Part shown: positions 28,010 to 38,068 of the stretch, in pieces | Layout of the letters: every line of letters begins with the position of its first letter | How positions within the stretch are numbered: the first letter of the stretch is position 1 | Origin: Cyclobacteriaceae bacterium | GTDB taxonomy: Bacteria; Bacteroidota; Bacteroidia; Cytophagales; Cyclobacteriaceae | Length of the DNA: 64,000 nt | Direction of reading: 5' to 3' | NCBI GenBank assembly: GCA_028285445.1 | Contig: JANQPQ010000015.1 | Span: 62,001-126,000, forward strand | Notes under the pieces: model-generated | Told to the model about the DNA's origin: nothing | The model's database searches: none | Seen by the model: the letters and a program-made list of their open reading frames with translations, nothing else | Translations under genes and position numbers: made by a program

Positions 28010-31000
28010 GTGAAGAATATTGTTTCATTTGCGGTAAAGTTCCCCATATCCATTTTGATGCTGGTTTTGGCTATTATTTTGCTGGGATCCATCTCATTCA
28101 GCAAATTGGGAATAGAGCTTTTTCCAAATCTTAAAAACCCAACTCTCTTTGTTGAGCTCAAAGTTGGAATCAGGCCTCCTTCGGAAGTTGAGAAGCAATT
28201 CATAGAGTCGATTGAGTCAATTGCCATCAGGCAAAGCGGAGCTGTGGAAGTAAGCTCTATCTCACAAACGGGTTATGGTAGGGTAACAGTTCGTTACGAT
28301 TGGGGTCAGGATATGGATGAAGCTTTCCTTGACTTACAAAAGGCATTATCGAGCTTCTCTTTGAACGAGGAGATTGAGGAGTTTGCTATTTCCCAATTCG
28401 ACCCCAACGCTACGCCTATTATGGTGTTGGGCATTTATCATCCCAATTCAAATGATATAAATGAGCTTCGAAGGATAGCGGAAACCAACTTCAGAAATGA
28501 ACTGGTACGATTGCCTGGCATAGCCGAGGTGAGATTGGCTGGTGAGCAAGAGAAGGAAGTTGTAATTGAAACTGACCCTCATTTACTCTCCTCCTTTGGA
28601 CTTTCTGTTGATGAATTAGTGCTGAAGATCCAAAACTACAATCGAAATGTATCAGGAGGGTTCATTGAAGAGTTAGGGCGCAAATATGTCATCAAAGGCA
28701 TTGGAATCATCGATCGGGTAGATAATCTCCAGGACCTAGTGGTCGGTTACACTACCCAGCAAAATGTTGCTGGTGCAATGGCCTCCACAGATCAGACTGC
28801 CGCTGGCGACGCCTCCAGTGATCAGGTTCCTGTTTTACTAAGAGAAGTTGCCACAGTAGAAGTTAGGGATAAAGAGGCAAGCAGCATTGTAAGGGTAAAC
28901 CAGCAACGCAGCCTTGGACTATCTATATATAAGGAAACGCAATACAATACGGTAAATGCCGTCAATGAGCTTACTGAAGTGTTGGAAGGTTTAAAAGCCA
29001 CTGTTCCAGGTTATGAGTTTGTTATAATTCAAAACCAGGGAAGCTTCATACAACAAGCCATTGATGAGGTAAAGGAGTCAGGTCTCTATGGAGCTTTCTT
29101 CGCTATGACTGTACTTTTTATATTCCTGCGAAGGATTGGCACTACGACCATTATAAGTATCGCCATACCAATTTCGATAGTTGCCACCTTCAACCTGATG
29201 TACTTTAATGACCTCACGCTCAATGTCATGACCCTCGGTGGTCTGGCATTGGGTGCAGGCATGCTGGTTGATAACGCCATTGTGGTAGTAGAAAGTATTT
29301 TCAGAAAACGGGAGGAAGGCTTAAGCGTGATTGATGCTGCCATTAAAGGTACCAGTGAGGTGAGTGGGGCAATCTCAGCTTCTACACTCACCACGATTAT
29401 CGTATTTCTACCAATAGTATATCTGCAAGGTGCTTCCGGAGAATTATTCAAAGATCAGGCGCTTACAGTTGCCTTTTCCCTGTTGTCATCGTTGGTGGTG
29501 GCCATTTTGGTAATCCCAATGCTATACTCGGCTATCTTCAAGAAAGACAAACCTGTGGCAGAACCCAAGCCCTTAGGCTTCAACCGGTATAGAAACATGC
29601 TTAACAAGGCCCTTAAGTACAAGCTGGCTTTTATTGCAGTGGCGGCATTGCTGGTCGCAGGCTCTTACCAATTGCTGGGAGTGATTGGTAGTGAGTTTAT
29701 GCCGAAGACCGGCACCAGGGCCATTTCCGTAGATCTGAAATTGGCTAACGGCACCCCTTTAGAGAGAACTTCTTCTACAGTTGGCCAAATTGAAACGCAG
29801 CTGCTGGAGCTATTTGATGGCCAGATAGATAAGGTCTATTCGCACATTGGTCCGGAGAAGAGTCAATCGGGTATTGAAAACGAAAATCAATATGAGGAAA
29901 ATCAAGCTCGGCTGAAACTTATATTCAACAAGGATACGAAGCTGCAGATTACTGCTATCACCGATGCTCTATCAGAATATTTTGAGCACCTACCCAACAT
30001 AGAGGTTAGTTTCACTAATGATGAAAGCGCCCTAAGTTCACTGGTTGGCGACGAGCAAATGCCGCTGGCAGTGGATATTTCGGGTTCTGATATCAGTACT
30101 CTGGGGCCGATTGCTGATTCGGTGTTGCTCATTCTCAACCTCAATGAAAATGTATACGAACCCCTTTCTAGTTTGGAAGGTGGAGTTCCCCAGATTAGAG
30201 TTGACGTTGACAAATACCGCGCTGGTCTTTTCAACCTGTCAATAGATGATGTTATAGGCCAGGTTAGGGATCAACTGCAGGGCAAAAATGCGGGCACTAT
30301 TGAAAGGGAAGGTGAATTGCAGGATATCGAAATAAAGATTCCGGATATCACATACCGTGAATTGGAGAATATGACAATTAAGAACGGTCAGCAGGAACTA
30401 CGCCTTGGTGAAGTGGCTGATATAAGAGCAGAAAATACAGCCAGTTCAATTCTCAGGAAGAATCAGAATCGTATTGTTACCGTTGGTGCCCGTGTTAATC
30501 AAGATCACCCCTATGATCAAATTGTAAATTCGGTGAGAGATGAATTTTCATCCCTAAGCCTGCCTCCGCAATACAAGATAGATGTAGTAGGCCAGGAATT
30601 GCAGCGACAGGAATCAATGAAAAACCTCACCTTTTCCCTGATTCTCTCGGTGATTCTGGTATACATGGTGCTGGCGTCGCAATTCGAATCCTTGGTACAT
30701 CCATTTACTATTATTCTTACTGTGCCATTGGCTGGAGTAGGCGCCCTGCTTGGATTCTTCATCCTGGGTATGCCCCTAAATATGATGGCAGTTATAGGCA
30801 TTATTATGCTCACTGGAATTGCCGTCAACGACTCCATCATTTTGGTTGATGCCATCAACAAGAACAAGCAGCAGGGAATGCAGCTACGCGAAGCGGTACT
30901 CAATGCCGCACAAAAGCGCTTCCGCCCTATAATCATGACTAGCCTTACCACCATTCTGGCACTGTTGCCGCTAACATTTGGCTTTGGTGAAAGTGCGTCT

Positions 31001-31156
31001 TTGCGCTCTCCTATGGCAATTGCAGTTATTGGCGGATTGGTGACTTCTACCTTACTGACTTTAGTAGTAATTCCATGTGTCTATGAGGTAGTAGAAAATG
31101 TAATGAGTTGGTTCAGAAACCTTAGAGTTAAACCTTCAGAAACTGCTCATGCCTAA
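28010..31156 (+). CDS. RND efflux permease, first copy
   Basis: A 1048-residue inner-membrane pump subunit from a GTG start. The AcrB-type layout is clear: helix 1 near 10-30, porter loops, a second helix block from about 355, and the last block near 870-1035. In helix 4 the proton-relay pair reads Asp421-Asn422 (GMLVDNAIVVVE) rather than Asp-Asp. In helix 10 the usual Lys is an Asn (GIAVNDSIILVD). Such substitutions occur in HAE2-like RND proteins. It overlaps the next RND gene by 8 bases, so the two are probably made together and may form mixed trimers (inference). Confidence 0.94.
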   Translation: MKNIVSFAVKFPISILMLVLAIILLGSISFSKLGIELFPNLKNPTLFVELKVGIRPPSEVEKQFIESIESIAIRQSGAVEVSSISQTGYGRVTVRYDWGQDMDEAFLDLQKALSSFSLNEEIEEFAISQFDPNATPIMVLGIYHPNSNDINELRRIAETNFRNELVRLPGIAEVRLAGEQEKEVVIETDPHLLSSFGLSVDELVLKIQNYNRNVSGGFIEELGRKYVIKGIGIIDRVDNLQDLVVGYTTQQNVAGAMASTDQTAAGDASSDQVPVLLREVATVEVRDKEASSIVRVNQQRSLGLSIYKETQYNTVNAVNELTEVLEGLKATVPGYEFVIIQNQGSFIQQAIDEVKESGLYGAFFAMTVLFIFLRRIGTTTIISIAIPISIVATFNLMYFNDLTLNVMTLGGLALGAGMLVDNAIVVVESIFRKREEGLSVIDAAIKGTSEVSGAISASTLTTIIVFLPIVYLQGASGELFKDQALTVAFSLLSSLVVAILVIPMLYSAIFKKDKPVAEPKPLGFNRYRNMLNKALKYKLAFIAVAALLVAGSYQLLGVIGSEFMPKTGTRAISVDLKLANGTPLERTSSTVGQIETQLLELFDGQIDKVYSHIGPEKSQSGIENENQYEENQARLKLIFNKDTKLQITAITDALSEYFEHLPNIEVSFTNDESALSSLVGDEQMPLAVDISGSDISTLGPIADSVLLILNLNENVYEPLSSLEGGVPQIRVDVDKYRAGLFNLSIDDVIGQVRDQLQGKNAGTIEREGELQDIEIKIPDITYRELENMTIKNGQQELRLGEVADIRAENTASSILRKNQNRIVTVGARVNQDHPYDQIVNSVRDEFSSLSLPPQYKIDVVGQELQRQESMKNLTFSLILSVILVYMVLASQFESLVHPFTIILTVPLAGVGALLGFFILGMPLNMMAVIGIIMLTGIAVNDSIILVDAINKNKQQGMQLREAVLNAAQKRFRPIIMTSLTTILALLPLTFGFGESASLRSPMAIAVIGGLVTSTLLTLVVIPCVYEVVENVMSWFRNLRVKPSETAHA

Positions 31157-34100
31157 GAACGGAATACTACATACCATTATCCGCCGGAAGGTATTCGTAG
31201 CAATGCTTTTCATTGGGTTCTCATTCATGGGCTACATCTCCTACAAGAAGTTGCCCCTGGAGTTATTTCCAAATGTAGAACTGCCGGTGCTAATTGTCCA
31301 GGTCGGCGCAGCCACTGATGTCGATCCGAAGTACATGGAAAGCCAGGCCATTATGCCCCTCGAAGGAGCGATAAGTACTATGGAAGGGCTGGAAGAGGTG
31401 AATGCCAGCGCTAATAGTCGGCAGGGAATCATTTTTATTTCCTTCAAGCACGGCACTAACTTAAAATACAGCTACCTAAAGCTTGAGCAAAAGATCAGCG
31501 CCATTCAGTCTGATCTGCCCGAGGAGTTCTTTGTGAACATTATTAAGGTAGATACAGATATGCTTGTACGTGGATTTATGGATGTACAGGTATTGGGTAG
31601 TGGTGGGGTTGATCGGGTGCGTAACGTTACCGATCAGTATATAAGAGATCGGCTTACTAACATAGATGGCATTGGAAATGTAGAGGTATTTGGTGGGCGT
31701 CAGAAGACCGTAGAGATAATTATGAATGATGCCATTTGCGAAGCCAATGGCATCACCCCAAATACCATTAACAACGTACTGCAACAAAATTCCAACAAGA
31801 GTGCCTATGTAGGCCAAGTACAGCAAGATGGACAAAAACTTTTTGTAAATGTTACTGCAGAACTTGAAAACATCAAGAACATCCAAAGCCTGGTCGTCTC
31901 TGAAAAAGGGCCACTTCTACTAAGCGATGTTGCTGATGTTTATTTCGGAGTTAAGGAGCAAAATACGCTTAGCAGAGTAAATGGTAAGGATGCCGTTTCT
32001 ATCAGGCTCTCTAAAGATCCCCAAGAAAATCTAATTGCTGTTTCTGACAGAACAGTGGCAGTGATAGATGCCATCAATAGAGATCTCAAACCTTTGGATG
32101 TGGAGATTGTGGTGCAAAGCAACACCGCTGAGACTATGAACGAAACTATTGACCAAATACAAAAGCTGGCGATAGTAGGTGGGCTCCTGGCGATTTTTGT
32201 TCTGTGGGTATTCTTAAGAAGGTTAAAGTTTATTTTGAGTATAGCTCTGGCTATACCCATCTCAGTTTATACAGCCTTCAATTTTTTCTATGCTTATGAT
32301 ATCAGCGTCAATAGTTTAACACTGATTGGAATGGCGCTGGCCATAGGTATGCTACTGGATAATAGTGTGGTGGTTATTGAAAATATTTACCGCCATGTAG
32401 CAGCTCGCAAGCCCGCGGAAGAGGCCGTAGTTACTGGCACCAAAGAAGTAGCCCGATCAGTAATTGCCGCAACTTTGACCACCGTTACAGTTTTTCTGCC
32501 GTTTATTTTCTCCTCAAACTTCCTGATAACCCTCATTGGCTCACATATTGGAGTTTCCATTATCTCAACCCTGCTGGTATCGCTGGTAGTGTCGTTGGTG
32601 CTTATTCCTATGCTGGCACATTCAGTTATCAACAGAAAAGGCGAATCAGAAGCGCCTCTCATCAAAAACGCATCTATCAGGCAGAGAATAATTCAGAAGT
32701 ATATTGTCGTGCTTAAGGCCTGTTTCAGACGGCCCGCATTTACCATTATCGGCGGCATTGTACTATTCTTTGTCTCAATCGGGTTAAGCTTGTTGGTTAG
32801 CGTTTCTTCTTTAAATGAAGTAGAAAGTGATGAGCTGAACATGTTTGTGACCATGCCACAAGGTTCAACTTTGGCATCCACAGATATTAGGGTAAAGAAT
32901 GTTGAAGAGCAGGTAATGGAAGTTCCGGTAGTGGAGCAAGTTATCAGCCAGGTTTCAGAAGGTGAAGCGGTTCTAACCGTACAATTGGTTGAAGGTTTTA
33001 GTGATCTTGACACCATCGCGATCGTCGATGTCAAGAACATGCTTAACAACATTGCTGATGACAACAAAGATATTGAGATAACGCTAGATCAGCAGGAAGC
33101 CAACAGTGACGGGCAGGCCAGAGGCCCAAATCCCGGTGATACTTTCGAGAGAATGCTGGGAATAGGGTCAAACTCTGAACGTATATTGATAAAGGGTCAG
33201 GATTTTGACCTGATGCAAACTATTGCCCGGGATATCAATACGTTCGTCAATAACCTGCAATCAATAGATAGAAGCTTCGTAAATGTTAGCCCACAGCGGC
33301 CCGAGGCCCATATTATCTTCGATCAGATGACCATGAGTGAATATGGCATCACGCAGGAAAATGTTATGGCCGGCCTTAACGACTTCCAGCCGTCTTTTGC
33401 TTCAAACTCTACTTTTATTAGTGGAGACGAGGAGTTTGAAATTACCATACGCACTAACAATCTTCAGCAGCAAAGGGCAAAAGATATGCGCGACCTGCGT
33501 TCCATGGACGTGGTTAACAATGCTGGTGCCACTCATGAACTTTCAGAATTCAGCTCGGTAATATATTCTACCGGTGAAAGCAGCATCACCCGACAAAACC
33601 AGGAAAAGCAAATTGAAATCACTTACAGTTTTATAGAGGAAGTAGAAAATTCAGAGTCATTATTAGAGGCTTCGAGAATTGAAATTGATCAAATTGTCAA
33701 TAGCATCAATGTACCGTCGGGCATGGTAGTGGAGGTTATACATGACGAAGCCCTTTTTGACGAATTCTACTTCCTCATTACCGCAGCAATTATCATCATA
33801 CTAATGATTCTGGCGTCAGTATTTGAATCTCTGTATTTGCCCATTGTGATTATGTTTTCAATCCCGCTTTCCGCCATCGGGGCATTTTTGGGATTGACAT
33901 TTACCGGAAACTCACTATTGAATGCAAACACACTAATTGGGTTCTTAATCCTGATTGGAGTTGTTGTAAACAACGGTATTATACTTATAGACTACTCAAG
34001 GATTCTCCGCAGACGCGGCTTCAGCAAGTACCGGTCCTTAATTGTGAGTGGCATATCTCGCATCAGGCCAATTCTTATTACCTCTATCACTACAATAGTG

Positions 34101-35900
34101 GCCATGCTACCACTAGCTTTAGGAGAATCTCAGTATGTGGTGGCTATTGGGCAACCCTTTGCAGTGACTGTCATGGGTGGGCTGGCATTTAGCACCTTGC
34201 TTACCCTCATCTACATCCCAACCATGTCCGCTGGTCTTGAAAGCGCCTTAAGTTGGTTCCGTAATTTATCGACCCCAATCAAAATAGCCCAGATAGTTAC
34301 TATGATTCTGCTGGTCTTTGTGATCTATACTGAAATTGAAGGGCTAATCTGGCAAATGATCTGGATCATCACCGCGGTGCTCCTGGTACCGGGGGGTACT
34401 TACTTCATCATGACTTCGTTGAAGCAAGCCAATACCAAAATGGTGGCTGCGGATGAAGCCATGCATATTGAGATTCAGAATCTTACAAAAGTATATGGCC
34501 GGGATAAGCGCTGGTTAAGAGAGTGGAAAGGCAATAGGCACCTACATGAGGCCCGTGGTGAAGAAAAAATTACCAGGAAATCAGTTTTAGAAAACCTCAT
34601 TTGGCAAACGGCGCTTATCAGCTTTCTGGTCTTCTTTATTTATGTTTTCCTTGACAAAGCTTTTTGGCAGCTTGTGTTTATGGTGGCCCTACATGCCCTG
34701 TTGATATCTATTACCCACGAGGTTATCCACCTGATGGGGCCAAAGCGCAGAAGATTATCAGGCTTTATTCATAACCTGGTTTTCTGGGGATTCCCAATTG
34801 CTAGTTCTGCCTTCCTTTACCAAGATGTAGTAATAAAAGCATTCGCGGTAATCCTTATCTTCTTGTGGGTAGTCGGGCTGATTTTGGTAAGAGCAGCCCA
34901 ACGCTTCGCAACGAAACCTGTTGACCTCAAGAACATGAAGGGCCGTTTCAAGTGGATCAGGAAGCTCTACTTCAAAATGCTATTGGCCATACCATTTGTA
35001 GGCAAAAAGAAAGAGGCATTTAGAGCACTTTCAGGCGTAAGCCTAAATATAGAACAAGGCATGTTTGGGTTGCTGGGACCCAATGGAGCTGGAAAAACTA
35101 CCTTAATGCGGATACTTTGTGGCATTATGGAGCAGAGTTATGGCAAGATCTGGATCAACGGCCATGACACTGCCGAAAAACGCGAGGAGTTGCAAGGCCT
35201 TATTGGATATCTGCCCCAGGCCTTTGGCACTTACGAAAATATGACTCCATACCAGTTCCTTGATTATCAGGCCATATTGAGAAAAATAACAAACAAGCAG
35301 GCCAGGGAAGAAAGGATTCAATATGTGCTAAAGGCGGTGCATATGGAAGAGCATCAAAACAAGAAGATTGGCTCATTTAGTGGTGGTATGAAGCAAAGGA
35401 TAGGTATTGCCCAGATACTGCTACACCTGCCCAAGATATTGGTGGTTGATGAACCCACTGCCGGTCTTGATCCACTGGAACGTATCAGATTTAGGAACTT
35501 GCTCGTGGAACTGAGCCGTGAGAGAATTGTAGTATTCTCTACTCACATTATTGAAGACATCGCAAGCTCCTGTAACAACCTGGCAGTTTTGATTAAGGGC
35601 AACATCGAATACATGGGTAGTCCTTCAACCATGGCCGAGTTGGCCAAAGACAAGGTCTGGGAGTTTACCCTCTCTCCTACTGAATTTGAAGCGGTGAAGT
35701 CTAAGTATTTAATAGTTCACCACATGAGAGATGGGGAAAGCATTAGAGTTAAGTGTCTATCGGCCGCACAGCCAAGAGAAGGTGCAGTGCAGGTAAGAGC
35801 CAACCTCGAAGACGCCTACCTCTGGTTAATGAAAAGTAAGAACAGGGACATAATTGAAATTAAAGAAAAAGATGAAGAGCTCGCTCACGTTACTAGTTAA
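31149..35900 (+). CDS. RND efflux permease fused to a split ABC ATPase domain
   Basis: A 1583-residue protein with an uninterrupted frame. Residues 1-1040 are a full RND permease (Asp404-Asn405 in GMLLDNSVVVIE; GVVVNNGIILID in helix 10). Residues 1043-1094 add two predicted membrane helices. From Met1105 the chain reads MHIEIQNLTKVYG, aligning with the start of the free ATPase at 21158. About 170 residues with four hydrophobic helices then interrupt the domain, and the ATPase resumes with Walker A GPNGAGKT (1310-1317), YLPQ, signature FSGGMKQR (1410-1417), Walker B ending Asp1434-Glu1435, and H-loop His1466. All ATP-handling residues are kept. ABC and RND pumps normally use different energy sources, so this fusion is highly unusual. 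Confidence 0.9.
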   Translation: MPKNGILHTIIRRKVFVAMLFIGFSFMGYISYKKLPLELFPNVELPVLIVQVGAATDVDPKYMESQAIMPLEGAISTMEGLEEVNASANSRQGIIFISFKHGTNLKYSYLKLEQKISAIQSDLPEEFFVNIIKVDTDMLVRGFMDVQVLGSGGVDRVRNVTDQYIRDRLTNIDGIGNVEVFGGRQKTVEIIMNDAICEANGITPNTINNVLQQNSNKSAYVGQVQQDGQKLFVNVTAELENIKNIQSLVVSEKGPLLLSDVADVYFGVKEQNTLSRVNGKDAVSIRLSKDPQENLIAVSDRTVAVIDAINRDLKPLDVEIVVQSNTAETMNETIDQIQKLAIVGGLLAIFVLWVFLRRLKFILSIALAIPISVYTAFNFFYAYDISVNSLTLIGMALAIGMLLDNSVVVIENIYRHVAARKPAEEAVVTGTKEVARSVIAATLTTVTVFLPFIFSSNFLITLIGSHIGVSIISTLLVSLVVSLVLIPMLAHSVINRKGESEAPLIKNASIRQRIIQKYIVVLKACFRRPAFTIIGGIVLFFVSIGLSLLVSVSSLNEVESDELNMFVTMPQGSTLASTDIRVKNVEEQVMEVPVVEQVISQVSEGEAVLTVQLVEGFSDLDTIAIVDVKNMLNNIADDNKDIEITLDQQEANSDGQARGPNPGDTFERMLGIGSNSERILIKGQDFDLMQTIARDINTFVNNLQSIDRSFVNVSPQRPEAHIIFDQMTMSEYGITQENVMAGLNDFQPSFASNSTFISGDEEFEITIRTNNLQQQRAKDMRDLRSMDVVNNAGATHELSEFSSVIYSTGESSITRQNQEKQIEITYSFIEEVENSESLLEASRIEIDQIVNSINVPSGMVVEVIHDEALFDEFYFLITAAIIIILMILASVFESLYLPIVIMFSIPLSAIGAFLGLTFTGNSLLNANTLIGFLILIGVVVNNGIILIDYSRILRRRGFSKYRSLIVSGISRIRPILITSITTIVAMLPLALGESQYVVAIGQPFAVTVMGGLAFSTLLTLIYIPTMSAGLESALSWFRNLSTPIKIAQIVTMILLVFVIYTEIEGLIWQMIWIITAVLLVPGGTYFIMTSLKQANTKMVAADEAMHIEIQNLTKVYGRDKRWLREWKGNRHLHEARGEEKITRKSVLENLIWQTALISFLVFFIYVFLDKAFWQLVFMVALHALLISITHEVIHLMGPKRRRLSGFIHNLVFWGFPIASSAFLYQDVVIKAFAVILIFLWVVGLILVRAAQRFATKPVDLKNMKGRFKWIRKLYFKMLLAIPFVGKKKEAFRALSGVSLNIEQGMFGLLGPNGAGKTTLMRILCGIMEQSYGKIWINGHDTAEKREELQGLIGYLPQAFGTYENMTPYQFLDYQAILRKITNKQAREERIQYVLKAVHMEEHQNKKIGSFSGGMKQRIGIAQILLHLPKILVVDEPTAGLDPLERIRFRNLLVELSRERIVVFSTHIIEDIASSCNNLAVLIKGNIEYMGSPSTMAELAKDKVWEFTLSPTEFEAVKSKYLIVHHMRDGESIRVKCLSAAQPREGAVQVRANLEDAYLWLMKSKNRDIIEIKEKDEELAHVTS

Positions 35901-36573
35901 GCTATTCAGGTATAATGTAAAGGTTATCTTCGCCAACAAGTTTATCTACTTTGTGCTGGCGGGTTTTGGTTTCTTTGCCTTTATCATCACTATCTCAATT
36001 CTTGAAGATCCAAACTTCAACGAGGCTGTGATCTACGGATTCCTGATATTTCCGGGCTTGTTGCTCATTTTCTACCCCATGGCCTATGGCATACAGAATG
36101 ACGATGACTCCAAGATGCTGGAAACCATTTTCGGCATTCCTAATTATCGCTATAAGGTTTGGCTGGTGCGCTTTATACTTACCCTAATTGTAGCCGCAAT
36201 GATACTATTCGTGATGGCCATTATTGCCTACCTGTCTATGTATCGATTCGATATTGTTCCAATGCTGGGGCAAGTAATGTTTCCCATTACCTTCCTGGGT
36301 GCCATTGGCTTTATGGTTTCTACCTGGGTGCGGAGCGGAAACGGAAGTGCCATTACGTTGGTTATCATTGGCTTCGTTTTCCTCATTTTTATTGAACCAC
36401 TTGAATATACGCAGTGGAACGTCTTTTTGAATCCTTATGAAGACCCCCGTGATATGAGTGAGTTTGTGTGGCTGAATGTAATTTTCAAAAACAGAATCTA
36501 TCTCTCAGTGGGGGCCGCCCTTTGTCTTCTATTCGGCATGTTCAATTTGCAGTTTAGGGAAAAGTTTATTTAG
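35872..36573 (+). CDS. ABC-2 type permease
   Basis: A 233-residue membrane protein; the ATG at 35872 gives MKSSLTLL, while an ATG at 35854 would add six basic residues. Six hydrophobic helices are visible (FIYFVLAGFGFFAFIITIS, YGFLIFPGLLLIFYPMAYG, ILTLIVAAMILFVMAIIAYL, FPITFLGAIGFMVSTWV, ITLVIIGFVFLIFIEPL, and a last one near the end). NDDDSKMLETIFGIP between helices 2 and 3 recalls the coupling-helix region of the N-terminal part of the 22045 permease. It overlaps the RND-ABC gene by 29 bases and is probably the membrane partner for that ATPase domain. Confidence 0.85.
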   Translation: MKSSLTLLVKLFRYNVKVIFANKFIYFVLAGFGFFAFIITISILEDPNFNEAVIYGFLIFPGLLLIFYPMAYGIQNDDDSKMLETIFGIPNYRYKVWLVRFILTLIVAAMILFVMAIIAYLSMYRFDIVPMLGQVMFPITFLGAIGFMVSTWVRSGNGSAITLVIIGFVFLIFIEPLEYTQWNVFLNPYEDPRDMSEFVWLNVIFKNRIYLSVGAALCLLFGMFNLQFREKFI

Positions 36574-36780
36574 GATTGTCCTAACCCTTCAGCTCTTAAT
36601 ATGGACCAGGGGAGTAACGCTGAGTCCAAACTGCTTCAAAACCAGTTGATTATTGCTGATTTATTACATCATACTAAAGGGGGTGGTAGAAATTAGGGTC
36701 AAGCTGTTACATTAGTAAGCATGTTGAATACTGGAATCTCTAACCAGTTCAGCACAAACCACACTGACAACATTTTTGCT

Positions 36781-38055
36781 ATGAAAACTCCCCTTATTCT
36801 GTTACTGTCCTTTGTAATCCTTTTGTTAACAAGCTGCGATGATGGTGATACCGAAGATCCGCAACCTTTAAATTATGTATTGTCGATTTCAGTTTCGAAT
36901 AATACTATCGATGAAAATGGCGGCACCAGCACCATAACCGTTTCAATAGACATGGTGAACCAGGATGACCCCATACCATTCGAATTGGGTCTTACGGGTT
37001 CAGCAACACTTGATACAGATTACCGAATAACCGGAAGCACGTCGATAGCAAGTGGATCACAATCCACCACTTTAACGCTTACTGCTATCGACGATAGTGA
37101 TGTAGAAGGTGATGAAACCATAGCAATTTCACTGCAAGAAAACCAACCAAACGTAACGGTTAGCGGTGGTAATGCTAACCTGACTATCACCGACGATGAC
37201 ATGACCCCGCCACCTCCGGCTTGTACTGGCACAGCGGATACCTATTTGATTGATTTAGATCCTACCAATTGCACAGTAGATATTCAGACCGTGCTTGGTG
37301 TTACGGCCATGTATACAGAGCAGGTTAATGGTGGTGACAGAGTAATCAATTCCAACTCTATTCCCAACCACAATGTGGGTCAGTTCCCAAATATGGGAAA
37401 TCCTAACACTATTACAGAAATAAACAATACGTATACAATAACCACCTCCCCCACGAATAACAGCTCCGTTACACTCTTAACTACTAACGAAGGGGCGCCA
37501 CGCTACCGGTTCGGTATCCTATACAACGGCATTCTCTTAGCTCCAATTGCAGCGGAGTTTTTTGTAAACACTTCGACCGGTATGGACAACACTGATTGGA
37601 ATGAAAATGCATTGAGCTCGGAAATAAGTCTTGGCACCGATTGCAACAACTCACATGTTTTCCCTAGCGGTATGTATCATCATCATGCTACGCCATCAGC
37701 GTTTATCGAAACTTTGAATATTGACGGGTCCACACCCGTACAAATTGGCTGGGCTGCTGACGGCTACCCTATCTACTATAAGTATGGTAACAAAGGCGGA
37801 TCTGTAGTTGAGCTAGTGCCAAGCTATCAATTGAAGACAGAAGAAAGAGGTGGAGATGATGTTTCGGCGCCTAGCGGTTGCCCGGATGGAACCTATACCC
37901 AAGACTACGAATTTGAAGCAAGCATTGGTGATTTAGATGAATGCAATGGCTATGATGATCCGGTATTGGGTTACATCTACGTTATCACAGACACTTACCC
38001 ATCTGTGCCACGGTGTTTCGTGGCTACACCTAGCGGTGATTTCACAAACAACTAA
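36781..38055 (+). CDS. YHYH-domain lipoprotein with Calx-beta-like repeat
   Basis: A 424-residue lipoprotein from the ATG at 36781, which gives the signal peptide MKTPLILLLSFVILLLTSC with Cys19; an in-frame ATG at 36721 would place the signal too far inside. Residues about 30-135 resemble a Calx-beta domain (DENGGTSTITVSID, DTDYRITGS, DSDVEGDETIAISL). After a PPPP linker, the rest is a YHYH domain: FPSGMYHHHATP, GWAADGYPIYYKYG, and DGTYTQDYEF...GDLDECNG. The conserved His and Asp/Glu suggest metal or ion binding; the function of YHYH proteins is not known. The next gene follows closely. Confidence 0.88.
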   Translation: MKTPLILLLSFVILLLTSCDDGDTEDPQPLNYVLSISVSNNTIDENGGTSTITVSIDMVNQDDPIPFELGLTGSATLDTDYRITGSTSIASGSQSTTLTLTAIDDSDVEGDETIAISLQENQPNVTVSGGNANLTITDDDMTPPPPACTGTADTYLIDLDPTNCTVDIQTVLGVTAMYTEQVNGGDRVINSNSIPNHNVGQFPNMGNPNTITEINNTYTITTSPTNNSSVTLLTTNEGAPRYRFGILYNGILLAPIAAEFFVNTSTGMDNTDWNENALSSEISLGTDCNNSHVFPSGMYHHHATPSAFIETLNIDGSTPVQIGWAADGYPIYYKYGNKGGSVVELVPSYQLKTEERGGDDVSAPSGCPDGTYTQDYEFEASIGDLDECNGYDDPVLGYIYVITDTYPSVPRCFVATPSGDFTNN

Positions 38056-38068
38056 TTGGCGTAAGAAG

